DNA from: Heliorestis acidaminivorans
GTDB taxonomy: Bacteria; Bacillota; Desulfitobacteriia; Heliobacteriales; Heliobacteriaceae
Direction: 5' to 3'
Assembly: GCF_008933955.1 (NCBI RefSeq)
Contig: NZ_WBXO01000002.1
Span: 248,001 to 312,000 of the forward strand
Length of the DNA: 64,000 nt
In this document: piece by piece, positions 9,590 through 23,708 of the stretch
How the letters are laid out: every line of letters begins with the position of its first letter
Position numbering within the stretch: position 1 is the first letter of the stretch
Made by a program: the position numbers and the translations under genes
Notes under the pieces: generated by a model
Seen by the model: only the letters and a program-made list of their open reading frames with translations
Databases searched by the model: none
What the model was told of the DNA's origin: nothing

Positions 9590-9838
9590 CTATGCTTCTT
9601 GATATTTTTTCCTCGTGGCTTCTCCGCCACGAATATGTCTCTCTAGCTTGTTTTTTTCGAGGACCACTTTGACCTCTTGGGCTAACTGGGGGTTGATCAA
9701 CGGAAGGCGTTCAGTGACGTCTTTGTGAATCGTGCTTTTGCTAACTCCGAATACGGACGCCGTTTGGCGCACCGTTGCGGTAGCTTCCATTATATATTGA
9801 GAAACTTCTAACACGCGCTTTCTTATATAATCTTGCAT
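9590..9838 (-). CDS. spoIIID: Sporulation transcription factor SpoIIID
   Basis: A small DNA-binding regulator that switches mother-cell sigma-E genes on or off during sporulation. The 82-residue protein starts MQDYIRKRVLEV and has the helix-turn-helix VFGVSKSTIHKDVTERLP, followed by the family-typical ending RHIRGGEATRKKY. The start is the ATG at 9838 with GGGAGGG 7 nt upstream. The frame is open further upstream to 9922, but that extension is formed by the spoIID terminator hairpin and is not coding. It lies between spoIID and mbl as in B. subtilis, although spoIIQ is absent from the gap. Confidence 0.95.
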   Translation of the reverse strand: MQDYIRKRVLEVSQYIMEATATVRQTASVFGVSKSTIHKDVTERLPLINPQLAQEVKVVLEKNKLERHIRGGEATRKKYQEA

Positions 9839-9886
9839 GCCCGGCCCTCCCTCGCCCTGAGTCATTAGAGTATATTTAGGTCGAGG

Positions 9887-9920
9887 GGAAAAAAGAACGA
9901 CTGGCATGGGCTTGCCAGTC
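9887..9920 (-). terminator. spoIID terminator
   Basis: An 8-bp stem (9899-9906 with 9913-9920) is followed on the minus strand by GTTC and six T residues (9887-9894). It begins 15 nt after the spoIID stop and separates spoIID from spoIIID. Confidence 0.85.
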
Positions 9921-9934
9921 ATTACTAATTTTTT

Positions 9935-10912
9935 TTAATAGGCTTTGGTTATTGTTGTGTTTTGGTAGTAGTGCTGGAGGATTTCTTGGTAGCTGTGGCC
10001 TTCTTGGGCCATGAGGGCGGCGCCGGTTTGGCACATGCCTACGGCGTGACCGTTGCCTACTGTTTTGATGAGGAGTTCATTGTCTTGCCAGTCTAGTTCT
10101 ACGTTCGTTGATGACAGGCCTAGGATGCTTCGGAAGTTGGTGCCAGCTATTTCTTCGTTGCCAATACGGATGCTTTGGGCTCTGCCTGTATTGGTGGTGG
10201 CTAGTACTGAGATGGCTTCGGTGCGGTTATGAGGGCTCATGGTTGCTAGGGATGTGCCTAAGCGGCTATCTAGTTCGTCATAGGTGAAGCGCTGTTCGCG
10301 TGTTGATGGTTCTTCGATGCAGGCTACGCTTTGTAGATACGGGATGTCCCAGCCCCAAACGTTTTTGGCTTCTTCGGTGTGACCGCCACAAGAGCCGTGG
10401 TAGGTCGCTTGTATTACGTGACCTTCGTAAGTAATTAGTTGACCTGTGGTAGCGTCAACAGCAGAGGCGATGCGTGCTGTGTATTCTGCTGTTTGGTCTC
10501 CCCAGCGTTCTAAGCGCTGTTCTGGTGAAAGCCAGACTTGGCAATGTACGGTGGCGCAAAGGTCGATACCTCGTTCCATGCGATCCCAGGAAAAGGTACG
10601 TGCCGCTACGGCCATTGCTTTGAGCGCTTCCATGTCGTTGCGCGGTGAGATTTCACCTGCTATGACTCCAATGAGGTATTCTTCCATAGGTAAGGTTACG
10701 ATTTCATCGGCTGAGACGTGAATGGTCACCATCGGTTCTCCTGGGCCTAAGCTTCTACGCATGGGCATCTCTTCTTCCCCATCTTCTGTGCTCCCCTGTT
10801 GTGGGTGCAAGTTAAGAACCATCCAAGGGATGCCAAGAATCATGATCAGGATCAAAAAAAAGGCCAGCCCTCCCCAGAGGAAAGGCTTCAGCCTGTTAGG
10901 TATTGGCGGCAT
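9935..10912 (-). CDS. spoIID: Stage II sporulation protein D, peptidoglycan lytic transglycosylase
   Basis: A membrane-anchored murein hydrolase that thins septal peptidoglycan during engulfment of the forespore. A transmembrane anchor covers residues about 12-33. The SpoIID domain follows, with LPMEEYLIGVIAGEI (the E of the EEY region is the catalytic acid in studied homologues), then ALKAMAVAARTFSW, a CxxxxC pair, the YHGSCGGHTE motif and GNGHAVGMCQTGA near the end. The protein is 325 residues. The start ATG has AAGGGGG 8 nt upstream. Its place downstream of murA and the YwmB-like gene is conserved in Firmicutes; here the YcdB-like locus has come between murA and spoIID. Confidence 0.95.
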   Translation of the reverse strand: MPPIPNRLKPFLWGGLAFFLILIMILGIPWMVLNLHPQQGSTEDGEEEMPMRRSLGPGEPMVTIHVSADEIVTLPMEEYLIGVIAGEISPRNDMEALKAMAVAARTFSWDRMERGIDLCATVHCQVWLSPEQRLERWGDQTAEYTARIASAVDATTGQLITYEGHVIQATYHGSCGGHTEEAKNVWGWDIPYLQSVACIEEPSTREQRFTYDELDSRLGTSLATMSPHNRTEAISVLATTNTGRAQSIRIGNEEIAGTNFRSILGLSSTNVELDWQDNELLIKTVGNGHAVGMCQTGAALMAQEGHSYQEILQHYYQNTTITKAY

Positions 10913-11007
10913 TTACGTACCCCCTTGTCAGTCTTGGTCATAAAAAATATATGCTTTAGATTTTGCTAATATGACCGCAGAGCTTTGAGGGCGCAGAGGT
11001 TTCTAAT

Positions 11008-11063
11008 AAAAAAAACTCCTCCTTATGGTAGACAATTTTTTAAACTGTCTACCATAAGGGGAG
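11008..11063 (-). terminator. Strong terminator after the YcdB-like gene
   Basis: A stem of about 18 bp with one bulge pairs 11016-11034 with 11046-11063. It is followed on the minus strand by eight T residues (11008-11015). It closes the 12380-11126 unit. Confidence 0.9.
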
Positions 11064-11125
11064 CATATCATGACGTGATCCCTTGGCTTTTTTATATTTT
11101 TTTAGCTTCTACATATTATTAGTCT

Positions 11126-12202
11126 CTACTCCATGAATTGACCAGTATGGGCATTGATAAGAGTCTTATTGGCGTTGAATTGATTCGGCATGAAGATTAG
11201 TTGTGGTGCTGGTGCTTTTTGACCGAAGTATTCTTGCCAGATATAAGCGAGTTCGGGCTTGTTGGCATCTAAGTATATCTTCTTGGCTTCTTCTGCTGAA
11301 ATGATGCCTTGCTTTGTTGCAAATTCTAGGCTTGCATAGTTTAAGGGGTTGCCATAGAAGCTAATCATTTGGCCTGTCTCAGGATCAAATGTTATAGAGT
11401 AAGAGCGCTGTGGATAAGGTATGCCTTCATGGATGTAGGAAATATTTATGTAGATATTCTGTTGGTGGGCGAGGTTTTGTTCTATTTTTTCCTTGTCTAT
11501 CCATTCAGGTAGTTGTTCTAGGTACTTTTCATTTTCTATGATTGTCAAGTTCCATGTGGTAGTGCCTTCAGGTAACTGCTTTTCTAAAAAGGAGATTGCT
11601 TTTTCTAACAGCTTAGTTTTTTCTGTTCTTGTTGTATGTTCTGCTACTTCTGCTGTTTCAGTTTCTTTTCCTGTTACTGCTTCTGTTTTCTTTTTACTTT
11701 CCTTTTCGATAGCCTGTTCCGAAGCTTTATTAGGAGCTCTATTTTCCATTTGAAAGCCCTGTAGTTTGCCTGTATCTGCACAAACTTCTACTGAAAGATG
11801 AGGGAAAAAGTTTACTTCATTGCTCAAGGATGCTTCATTACTTAAAGATGCTTCATCGTCTAGATTTCTGATTTCTTTGCCCTGCCAGAAGTAATTCTGT
11901 GTTATTAGGCCTTCGCTTGTGCCTTGAAGGTAAAAGTGATTACGACTATGTACTTCTACTTCTTCGAATTTACTTAAGTCAACGCCAAGAATTTCTCGCA
12001 CAAATTGCTTTGCTTCTTCTTCAGAGTGAATATAGTAACCTTCCTCTTGTCCAGTAAGTTGAATAATCTCTTCTTGGTAGCGTTCTTGTAGCTGTGGAAG
12101 AATATCCTCTAAGGCCGATTGTCCTGTGGTGGCATCGATGAAAGTACTTTGAATGGGCATGTAAATAAGAAGAAGCTCCTCTTGTGCTTGGTCATTCTCC
12201 AT
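11126..12202 (-). CDS. YcdB/YcdC-type repeat protein lacking its own signal peptide
   Basis: The 358-residue frame from ATG 12202 contains PepSY-like/YcdB-like repeat units. Features of the form SITFDPETGQMISFYGNP and AEEAKKIYLDANKPELAYIW recur, and it begins in the middle of a unit (LLIYMPIQSTFIDATTGQ). Such proteins are normally exported, yet this frame has no signal peptide. The preceding small frame (12192-12380) carries one and overlaps it by 11 nt in another frame. Translation could start at 12202 by coupling (GAGGA 8 nt upstream). More likely an ancestral exported protein was split by a frameshift or internal deletion near 12200. A short duplicated ASLSNE segment lies near residues 120-132. 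The function of YcdB-type repeats is not established. Confidence 0.6.
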   Translation of the reverse strand: MENDQAQEELLLIYMPIQSTFIDATTGQSALEDILPQLQERYQEEIIQLTGQEEGYYIHSEEEAKQFVREILGVDLSKFEEVEVHSRNHFYLQGTSEGLITQNYFWQGKEIRNLDDEASLSNEASLSNEVNFFPHLSVEVCADTGKLQGFQMENRAPNKASEQAIEKESKKKTEAVTGKETETAEVAEHTTRTEKTKLLEKAISFLEKQLPEGTTTWNLTIIENEKYLEQLPEWIDKEKIEQNLAHQQNIYINISYIHEGIPYPQRSYSITFDPETGQMISFYGNPLNYASLEFATKQGIISAEEAKKIYLDANKPELAYIWQEYFGQKAPAPQLIFMPNQFNANKTLINAHTGQFME

Positions 12203-12380
12203 CAAAGGGTTCCTCAAATGCTTCCACGTAAATGGCTTCTGCATCAAAAGTTTCCTCGCCTACTCTCTTCACTTCGACCATTTCCGTTACGGTTACGGTG
12301 TTCATGGCCCAGGCTGATGGCGACAGTAGGAGTGTCCCTGTTAAGAAGAGAGAGGTCAAGATTGTCCCTTTCTTTCCCAT
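12192..12380 (-). CDS. Short exported N-terminal fragment (signal peptide plus about 37 residues)
   Basis: The 62-residue frame starts at an ATG with a strong AAGGAGG site and has a clear signal peptide (LTSLFLTGTLLLSPSAWA, cleavage after AWA). The remaining acidic tail ends at a TGA that overlaps the start of the YcdB-like frame. It is too short to be a typical exported enzyme. I read it as the separated head of the gene at 11126-12202; the alternative is a genuine small exported protein translationally coupled to that gene. Confidence 0.55.
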   Translation of the reverse strand: MGKKGTILTSLFLTGTLLLSPSAWAMNTVTVTEMVEVKRVGEETFDAEAIYVEAFEEPFDGE

Positions 12381-12407
12381 GATAATCCTCCTTCAAAAAG
12401 TAATAGT

Positions 12408-12454
12408 AAAAAAGCCAGGGGATTCTTTTTCTTTTTATCCCTTGGCTTTTTTAT
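12408..12454. terminator. murA terminator, bidirectional
   Basis: A 16-bp stem with one mismatch (12408-12423 with 12437-12452) has A6 and T6 ends and a T-rich loop. It lies about 77 nt after the murA stop on the minus strand. Confidence 0.85.
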
Positions 12455-12530
12455 TTATGATTATACTTTTTACTAACTCTGCGCCCTCTGCGTCTCTGCG
12501 GTTTCTAAATATCTGCCCTTTTCTCCGTCT

Positions 12531-13787
12531 CTACCCGATCCGCTCAATTGAAGCGCCTACTTCTTGTAGTTTGCCTACGATGTTGTCGTAGCCGCGATCG
12601 ATGTGTTCTAGAGCACCTATTTCGGTGGAGGCTTCGGTGCTGAGGGCGGCGATGATTAGAGCGGCGCCTGCCCGAAGGTCTGTGGCTTTGACGGGTGCGC
12701 CGGAGAGGTTTTTGACGCCTTCGATGATGGCACTGCGGCTTTCGACTTTGATTTTTGCGCCCATGCGTTTTAGTTCGTCTACGTGCATGAAGCGATTTTC
12801 AAAGACTGTTTCTGTTACGACGCCAGTTCCTTTGCAGATGCAGTTGAGGGCCATCATTTGCGCTTGCATGTCTGTGGGGAAGCCGGGGTATGGTAGTGTT
12901 TTGATATCTACTGCTTTAAGCTCTTCCTCGCCTGGTCTAATGCGTAGGCTACTTTCATGTTCGTCTACTTGGACGCCCATTTCTTTTAGCTTGGAGATGA
13001 CTGGTTTGAGGTGTTCTGCTATGACGTTTTCAATGGTGAGATCACTTTTGGTAGCGGCGGCGGCGACCATGTAAGAGCCTGCTTCAATGCGATCAGGTAT
13101 GGGGGTGTGGGTTGTGCCCAGTAGTTCTTTGACACCTTCTATTTTGATAATCGGTGTGCCTGCTCCTTTTACTCTAGCGCCCATGGCGTTGAGGTAGTTG
13201 GCTAGGTCCACGATTTCCGGTTCTTCGGCGGCATTTTCTATGATTGTTTGCCCTTTGGCTAAGGAAGCGGCCATCATGAGGTTTTCGGTAGCGCCAACGG
13301 AAGGAAAGTCAAGGTAGATCTGAGCTCCCTTTAGTCGGCGGCAATTAGCTTCTACATGTCCATGCTCAAGATTGACTTTCGCACCTAGTGCTTCTAGTCC
13401 TTTGAGGTGGAGGTTAATAGGTCTAGAGCCAATGGCGCAACCGCCAGGCAATGGTATTTTGGCTCGTCCGTAGCGAGCAAGTAAAGGTCCAAGAAGTAAA
13501 AAGGAAGCTCTCATGCGCCTGACGTATTGATAAGGTGCTTCGAAGCTAGTCGGTTCTACAGTGCGGATCATGATGTGGCCATTTTGCCTAGCCACTTCTT
13601 GTCCTAAGTGCTGAAGAACTGAACAAGTTGTGTCCACGTCTGTTAAGTGGGGTACGTCGAGTATTTTCGATTCACCGTCGCCTAGAAGAGATGCGATTAA
13701 GATGGGAAGGACGGCATTTTTGGCATTGCTGACTTTTATTTTTCCTTGCAGGGGTTTTCCCCCGGTAACTACAATTTTTTCTTCCAT
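12531..13787 (-). CDS. murA: UDP-N-acetylglucosamine 1-carboxyvinyltransferase
   Basis: Transfers enolpyruvate from PEP to UDP-GlcNAc, the first committed step of peptidoglycan synthesis, in the cytosol. The catalytic loop [18 protein letters not shown] is present with Cys117, so the fosfomycin-target cysteine is retained. [12 protein letters not shown] near residue 18 holds the conserved Lys-Asn pair. The ATG at 13787 (GAGAAG upstream) gives 418 residues, the family length; the open frame runs upstream to 13874 but without homologous sequence. It sits between the YwmB-like gene and spoIID as in B. subtilis (murAA). Confidence 0.96.
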   Translation of the reverse strand: MEEKIVVTGGKPLQGKIKVSNAKNAVLPILIASLLGDGESKILDVPHLTDVDTTCSVLQHLGQEVARQNGHIMIRTVEPTSFEAPYQYVRRMRASFLLLGPLLARYGRAKIPLPGGCAIGSRPINLHLKGLEALGAKVNLEHGHVEANCRRLKGAQIYLDFPSVGATENLMMAASLAKGQTIIENAAEEPEIVDLANYLNAMGARVKGAGTPIIKIEGVKELLGTTHTPIPDRIEAGSYMVAAAATKSDLTIENVIAEHLKPVISKLKEMGVQVDEHESSLRIRPGEEELKAVDIKTLPYPGFPTDMQAQMMALNCICKGTGVVTETVFENRFMHVDELKRMGAKIKVESRSAIIEGVKNLSGAPVKATDLRAGAALIIAALSTEASTEIGALEHIDRGYDNIVGKLQEVGASIERIG

Positions 13788-14259
13788 AAACTTCTCTTTT
13801 GCCGTTCTCATCTCGTTGGTAACAACAGGAGAAAGCCGGCAGGCACCCCCTTTTCTGTTGTATAGTTCTGTCATTGCTGGCCACTAGGACGGTTATTGGG
13901 AATGAGGAAGTTAAAAGGGTATACTTAATATTTGCTATGTATGTGGCAAGCGGAAAAGAGAAGGTTAAGGCATCGAGTCCATTTGTAGCTAATAGTGGTT
14001 AATTGTCCTAAATGGTACTTTCGACGTTCTTACTACCTTTCCTGCTTGCACTTACTTTTTCCTTAAGGAGAGAGTGATAAACAAAGTTCTTCCTAAGAAA
14101 TAATAGCGCTTGTGGAGATTTTTAGCCAGATCTTTTTCTTGCTTTAGGAGATAAAGTTCTTGCTTTAGGAGATATAGTTACCGATTCTTCATAAATGAGA
14201 CTATCTGGTCTCCTTTAGTCTCATATGGTCTCATGCTAGCATGCTAAGGTCTATTGGCT
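13788..14259. other. Gene-free 472-nt spacer between the YwmB-like gene and murA
   Basis: No credible reading frame was found. It contains a 17-nt direct repeat with a 21-nt period (14137-14153 and 14158-14174) and a perfect 12-nt palindrome CATGCTAGCATG at 14232-14243, 17 nt after the upstream stop. The murA promoter probably lies here but I could not place it. Confidence 0.6.
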
Positions 14260-15345
<1,086 letters not shown>

Positions 15346-15472
15346 TCACAATTATTGCCATTAAGGGTGGTGTATATACACTATTTGGTATGATAGGAAA
15401 AATCGATTTAGGATATGGAGTTTGGGAGTAGTTAGTATTTAGTAGTTAGTAATTACTAGTTACTAGTTAGCT

Positions 15473-15784
15473 CTATTTTTTCTCGATTCTTTTTACTACT
15501 GCTGATACTTTTCCTTCCATTGTTAGGGCTTTGTCTCTGCGGTCGTCGATGCGAATGGTTGTCGAGACTCGTTGAGCGCCTTCGTCAAAAGGGACTTGGT
15601 GCATTTTCTGTACTATATCTAAGACGTCTGTGAGCTCGCCTTCTATAATTGTTGACATGGGAGTCAATTGGTAACGTATTTCTTTAGCTTCTTGCAAGAC
15701 ACGGTGGCAAGCGGCTACATAAGAGCTTACGCTTGTTGTTGCTGTTCCTAGAGGTACAATGGTAACCTCGGCAATTACGGCCAT
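15473..15784 (-). CDS. Thiamine-binding protein of the MTH1187/YkoF-like family
   Basis: A 103-residue single-domain protein. It opens with AVIAEVTIVPLGTA, contains YQLTPMSTIIEGELTDVL and ends in RIDDRRDKALTMEGKV, the pattern of the UPF0045/MTH1187 family, which forms ferredoxin-fold oligomers that bind thiamine or related pyrimidines. No membrane segment is present. The ATG has GGAGG 9 nt upstream. It lies alone between the radical SAM gene and the YwmB-like gene. The ligand assignment rests on family knowledge, not on residues I can check. Confidence 0.75.
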   Translation of the reverse strand: MAVIAEVTIVPLGTATTSVSSYVAACHRVLQEAKEIRYQLTPMSTIIEGELTDVLDIVQKMHQVPFDEGAQRVSTTIRIDDRRDKALTMEGKVSAVVKRIEKK

Positions 15785-15902
15785 GGAGGTATTCCTCCTT
15801 ATATAGTTTATAGTTGATTTTAGTAATAGTTAATATTAGCTGTATCTATTTAACCACAAAGTCACAGAGAAAAAACAGAGTTCTATAGAAGGCTTAGGCT
15901 TA

Positions 15903-17459
15903 CTAGGTTAGACCTAGCTTCATAAGAGCTTTGCGGCTTGCTCGGCGCATGAGATTCCAACCGTTCGCTGAGGTACGTAGAATGTTCATTAGTTCTGGTT
16001 TGCGCTTGAAAAGGTCTCGTTGGAAGACAGGCATCATGCGAGAAGTCCAGCCAAATTGGGTTAAGTAGATCATGATTTTCCAGTAAGCTCTTTCGCGGTC
16101 TTCATGAGATCCTGTGTGAGTCCACCATAAGAAAGAACGGTATTGTTCTTCAATTGGTCTGTTTTGCTGTTTTTTCAAGTCTTCCCAGGAAAGAACGCCT
16201 TTGCGGACGGCTACTTTTTCGATGTCTGTGCCTGGTAGGAAGTGAAGACCGTGCATTTGTAGTTTAAAAGGTTTATGAAGTTTCATGCAGAGATGATAGG
16301 TCATCTCCAGATCTTCAACACTTTCAAAGGGGCTGTCGAGGATCAGATCAAAGATAACTTCTGGTACTTTAGCTTCTGAAAGTACTTTGCTCATTTCAAT
16401 GATTTGTTCATCTGTTTCTGGTCGGAAGTAGATCTCTTTACGAATCCGTGGTGAGCCATGTTGTAAGCCTACGACAATTTGATGTAAGCCTGCATCAACG
16501 AGCATGTCCATGATATTTTTCTTGATTTTGAGAGGATGACCCCAGATGTTAAAAGGTAAGTTGATTTCTTTTTTGTAGGCTGTGACAAACTCTTGTACCC
16601 ATTCTTCATCGTCAGCAAAGATTTCATCCCAGAACCAGACCATACGCAAGTTTTTCATCTTGCTTTTGGCCATAAGTAGTTCTTCCATGGTGTTTTGGAC
16701 AGAACGTTGACGAACGAAAGGTCCTTTGCCTTTATAGAGGCGCTTCATGTTAAGACTACTACAGTAGGAGCAGACGTAGGGACAGCCTCTTGAGGCGCTC
16801 ATTTCATAAGAAATACTGCTTACTTGTGGATCACAGCAGTTGACTTTGTCGCCGGTGATATGCACCATGTTGTTGCCGCCCATGTCGGGAAATGGGATTG
16901 TATCGAGATGGGCTGTTAGAGGTCGCAAGTCGTTTGTAATGATCTCGCTAGCAGAGCTTGCTACTGTCGAAGAGTTTGCTACTGTGGAAGAGCTTGTTAT
17001 TTGCTTTTGGCGAAAAGTTAGGTTGGCCACGTTAGTAAAAGCACGTTGCCCTTGAAAAGCTTCGACGAGCTCTAAAATAGCTTCTTCACATTCACCGCGC
17101 ATGAGATAGTCGCAGTATTCAAGACTTTCATCAGGAATTAAAGTGGCATAAACGCCGCCCCAGATAAAAGGAGTTTCTGAAAAAGTCTGGCGAATACGAC
17201 GAGACATTTCTTTGGCAACTTCTATATAAAAGGAAGACATGACGCTAAGACCAATCATGTCTGGTGCAGATTTTCTAATTTGTTCGAGAAGCAATTCGTA
17301 CTCTCGCTCTGTAGGACTAGAAGCATTCAGACTGTTAAAATCTTTGAAGTAAATAATATCAACTTCATGACCAGCCTGTTGGAGCACTGAGGAAAGATAG
17401 CGAACGCCGAGGGCTTTGGAATTGTAGAGACCGATGAGGAGCACCTTGAATTTTTTCAC
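15903..17459 (-). CDS. B12-binding-domain radical SAM protein
   Basis: A cytosolic 518-residue enzyme of the cobalamin-binding radical SAM superfamily. Residues 1-140 look like a Rossmann-type B12-binding domain (FKVLLIGLYNSKALGVRYLS; IGLSVMSSFY; WGGVYATLIPDESLEY), although no DxHxxG signature is obvious, so cobalamin may not be ligated by a histidine. The radical SAM barrel follows with the cluster motif CPYVCSYC (about residue 236). A serine/valine-rich repeat (SSTVANSSTVASSASE) makes an insertion near 155-172. The start is GTG at 17459. It resembles anaerobic tailoring methylases or cyclases in layout, but the substrate cannot be deduced. It lies between the atp operon terminator and the thiamine-binding gene. 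Confidence 0.85.
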   Translation of the reverse strand: MKKFKVLLIGLYNSKALGVRYLSSVLQQAGHEVDIIYFKDFNSLNASSPTEREYELLLEQIRKSAPDMIGLSVMSSFYIEVAKEMSRRIRQTFSETPFIWGGVYATLIPDESLEYCDYLMRGECEEAILELVEAFQGQRAFTNVANLTFRQKQITSSSTVANSSTVASSASEIITNDLRPLTAHLDTIPFPDMGGNNMVHITGDKVNCCDPQVSSISYEMSASRGCPYVCSYCSSLNMKRLYKGKGPFVRQRSVQNTMEELLMAKSKMKNLRMVWFWDEIFADDEEWVQEFVTAYKKEINLPFNIWGHPLKIKKNIMDMLVDAGLHQIVVGLQHGSPRIRKEIYFRPETDEQIIEMSKVLSEAKVPEVIFDLILDSPFESVEDLEMTYHLCMKLHKPFKLQMHGLHFLPGTDIEKVAVRKGVLSWEDLKKQQNRPIEEQYRSFLWWTHTGSHEDRERAYWKIMIYLTQFGWTSRMMPVFQRDLFKRKPELMNILRTSANGWNLMRRASRKALMKLGLT

Positions 17460-17585
17460 TTATAACACCATACCCTTGAAAGTATTATGGTTGCACTTTT
17501 CTATTATCGCACAAGCAAGGGGAAAGTACCATAGAAATGTACTTTTTACCAAGTAATCTTAGTATACAGGTCTTAAGAAATAGAC

Positions 17586-17629
17586 AAAGAGCGCCTTGAC
17601 TCCATTATAGGGAGTTCAAGGCGCTCTTT
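17586..17629 (-). terminator. atp operon terminator
   Basis: A stem of about 18 bp with one bulge pairs 17586-17603 with 17611-17629, with a loop of about 7 nt, 53 nt after the atpC stop. The T tract on the minus strand is short (TTTG), but the stem is very stable. Confidence 0.8.
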
Positions 17630-17681
17630 CAAGCAGACTGCTTTTGGCAGGCTACTTTGTCTTTGCTTGGCGTTTTTCTGC

Positions 17682-18116
17682 TTATTCTGCGTCGAAACGC
17701 TTGTCTTTGGCTGCTTCGAGACGAAGGATAGCTCTCTTGAGAGCTAGTTCCGCACGAGCTAGATCGAGATCTTCGTTGCTTGATGGCGCTATTTCGATGC
17801 GCTCTTGGGCGCGTCGGCGAGCGGCTTCGGCACGAGTTATGTCGATCTCGACAGTTTTCTCAGCGGCATTAGCAAGAATAGTCACTTTGTCGCCGGAGAC
17901 TTCCATGAAGCCGCCTGTAACGGTGAGTTTCTCTTTTTTGCCACCTGGTGCTTCGTATTCGAGCATGCCAATGGTTAGGGCGGTCAGCATAGGGGCATGG
18001 TCGGCCAGTATGCCGAGGCTGCCCTCGATGCCGGGAGCAGAGGTGAATTCCACGTCCTCGGTGACAACAACCCGCTCGGGTGTGACAACCTCGAGTAGGT
18101 AGGTCTTATTGGCCAT
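17682..18116 (-). CDS. atpC: ATP synthase F1 subunit epsilon
   Basis: Central-stalk subunit of F1 that couples rotation to catalysis and can inhibit ATP hydrolysis. The 144-residue protein has the N-terminal beta sandwich (LEVVTPERVV through GSLGILADHAPML) and a C-terminal two-helix domain containing AEAARRRAQERIE. It is the last gene of the operon, 17 nt after atpD, with AGGGGG before its ATG, and is followed by the operon terminator. Confidence 0.97.
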   Translation of the reverse strand: MANKTYLLEVVTPERVVVTEDVEFTSAPGIEGSLGILADHAPMLTALTIGMLEYEAPGGKKEKLTVTGGFMEVSGDKVTILANAAEKTVEIDITRAEAARRRAQERIEIAPSSNEDLDLARAELALKRAILRLEAAKDKRFDAE

Positions 18117-18133
18117 AACTTGTTAACCCCCTC

Positions 18134-20496
<2,363 letters not shown>

Positions 20497-20570
20497 ATAC
20501 TTTCACCTCGCTCTCGCAATTCTCAGAGAAGGACTTCCGGATCCTCGGCCTTATGATTAGGTCAAGAAGA

Positions 20571-22085
<1,515 letters not shown>

Positions 22086-22247
22086 TTAATTCACCCCTAT
22101 CCTCCAATGAGTATTTCACGATATGAGTCATATAAGGCCATGGAAGCTGTGAGAAACTTCTATGCCTTCGGTTCTTACATTAGATAGCACTTTACTTCTG
22201 AAGCTATGGATAAACAACTTAGGCTTACAAGCTTCAAGTAGTCTTGA

Positions 22248-22802
22248 CTAGACAGTCAATGGTGCTTTCAGCAGAGCTTCGCGCATTCCTTGAAGCTTAC
22301 CAACGACGGAGCCGTCAATTACACGGTCGCCGATGGTGATTACGATGCCGCCAATAAGAGCTGGGTCAACTTTCTGCTTCAAGATAATTGTTTTGCCTGT
22401 AAGGCGAGCAATCTCCTTAGTCAGTTTCTTAACTTGCTCTTGTGATAGCTCAATGGCGCTTGTAACTTGCGCTTCTAAAAGGTTGCGGGCCTGGTTAGCC
22501 AGGCGAACGAATTCTCTGTAGATGTCTTTCAGGTAGTTTTCACGGCGTCGCTCTATTACGAGTAAGATGAAGGAGCGAGCCACTTGTGAATAGCCATCTT
22601 TGGTTAAAATGGCGTCCACCAATTCTTTTTTGGCTTCTACCACAATAGATGGGTGGTAGAGGTGTTGCTGTAATTCGCGGTTGTCGTCAAGTAGGACAAC
22701 AAAGCGACCTAGTTCATTTTCCAATTGATCAAGGGAGTTGGTCTGCGTACCTATCTCCAATAAAGCCTGGGCATAACGACGGGATACTGCTCCTGTTAAC
22801 AT
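22248..22802 (-). CDS. atpH: ATP synthase F1 subunit delta
   Basis: Peripheral-stalk subunit linking subunit b to the top of F1, 184 residues. It begins GAVSRRYAQALLEIG and ends with the C-terminal GGIVITIGDRVIDGSV motif typical of the family. Its ATG overlaps the atpF stop by 7 nt, indicating translational coupling. Confidence 0.97.
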   Translation of the reverse strand: MLTGAVSRRYAQALLEIGTQTNSLDQLENELGRFVVLLDDNRELQQHLYHPSIVVEAKKELVDAILTKDGYSQVARSFILLVIERRRENYLKDIYREFVRLANQARNLLEAQVTSAIELSQEQVKKLTKEIARLTGKTIILKQKVDPALIGGIVITIGDRVIDGSVVGKLQGMREALLKAPLTV

Positions 22803-23296
22803 GGCAGTCTCCCCACTTCTTTGATCGCTTCGTCAACCAGTTTTTTCTGAGTGGAAGGATCAATGTTTTTCTCAATCGCTTTTTGTGCGGCCAGGATGGA
22901 GATGTTTACAGTGTATGTGCGCAACTCGTCGATTGCTTTTTCTTTCTCCCTTTCGATCTCGGCACGAGCTCGGTCACGCAGGTTGTCCGCTTCTTGCCGA
23001 GCCGCAGTGACAATCTCCTGGGCTTTTTCTTCTGCAATTTTAGTTGCATTGGCCATGATATCGTGTGCTTCTTTACGAACACGGGTCTGTTCTGTTACGT
23101 ATTCTTCACGTAACTTGCTTGCTTCTACAAGTTCTCTTTCGGCTTTGTCGAAGTCAGACTGGATCTTGGCTCGTCTTTCGTCGATAGCTTTGATCAGGGG
23201 ACCAAAAGCATACTTGTGAAGCAGGCCAACGAGCAGCAAGAAGCTGATAACCATAGCTAAGATAGAACCAAATTTGATGCCTAATGCCTCTAGCAA
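22796..23296 (-). CDS. atpF: ATP synthase Fo subunit b
   Basis: Peripheral-stalk subunit with one N-terminal membrane helix (about 12-30) and a long charged coiled coil (RREKxK-type, about 40-150); 166 residues. The start is TTG at 23296 with GGAGG 7 nt upstream; no better in-frame start exists. It overlaps atpH by 7 nt and follows atpE by 106 nt. Confidence 0.95.
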   Translation of the reverse strand: MLEALGIKFGSILAMVISFLLLVGLLHKYAFGPLIKAIDERRAKIQSDFDKAERELVEASKLREEYVTEQTRVRKEAHDIMANATKIAEEKAQEIVTAARQEADNLRDRARAEIEREKEKAIDELRTYTVNISILAAQKAIEKNIDPSTQKKLVDEAIKEVGRLPC

Positions 23297-23402
23297 CGCG
23301 TAACCTCCTTTATGGAGCCGTTATGGGTTCGCTCCTGCTTCGCTACGCTCATGATTGAGTGAAATTAAAAATCTCGGTAATAAGGATCTGTAAAGCTGTC
23401 GA

Positions 23403-23654
<252 letters not shown>

Positions 23655-23708
23655 TCACTTTTCCCCTGTAAGTTATAGATTTTTTTATGGTTCAACGCTT
23701 CTGAACAA

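Larger units (their letters stand above)
11078..12454. repeat. Pair of identical 18-bp direct repeats flanking the YcdB-like locus
   Basis: ATCCCTTGGCTTTTTTAT occurs at 11078-11095 and again at 12437-12454 in the same orientation, bracketing the two reading frames at 11126-12380. The second copy is one arm of the murA terminator; the first has no partner arm beside it. Confidence 0.75.

Noticed and set aside
9839..9922. N-terminal extension of spoIIID
   Set aside because: The open frame includes the spoIID terminator stem and loop; the ribosome site and family alignment place the start at 9838.
12601..13074. Open plus-strand frame antisense to murA
   Set aside because: Composition of a shadow frame, no ribosome site, and opposite to a clearly conserved gene. 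Other plus-strand frames over 3733-60105 were rejected for the same reason.
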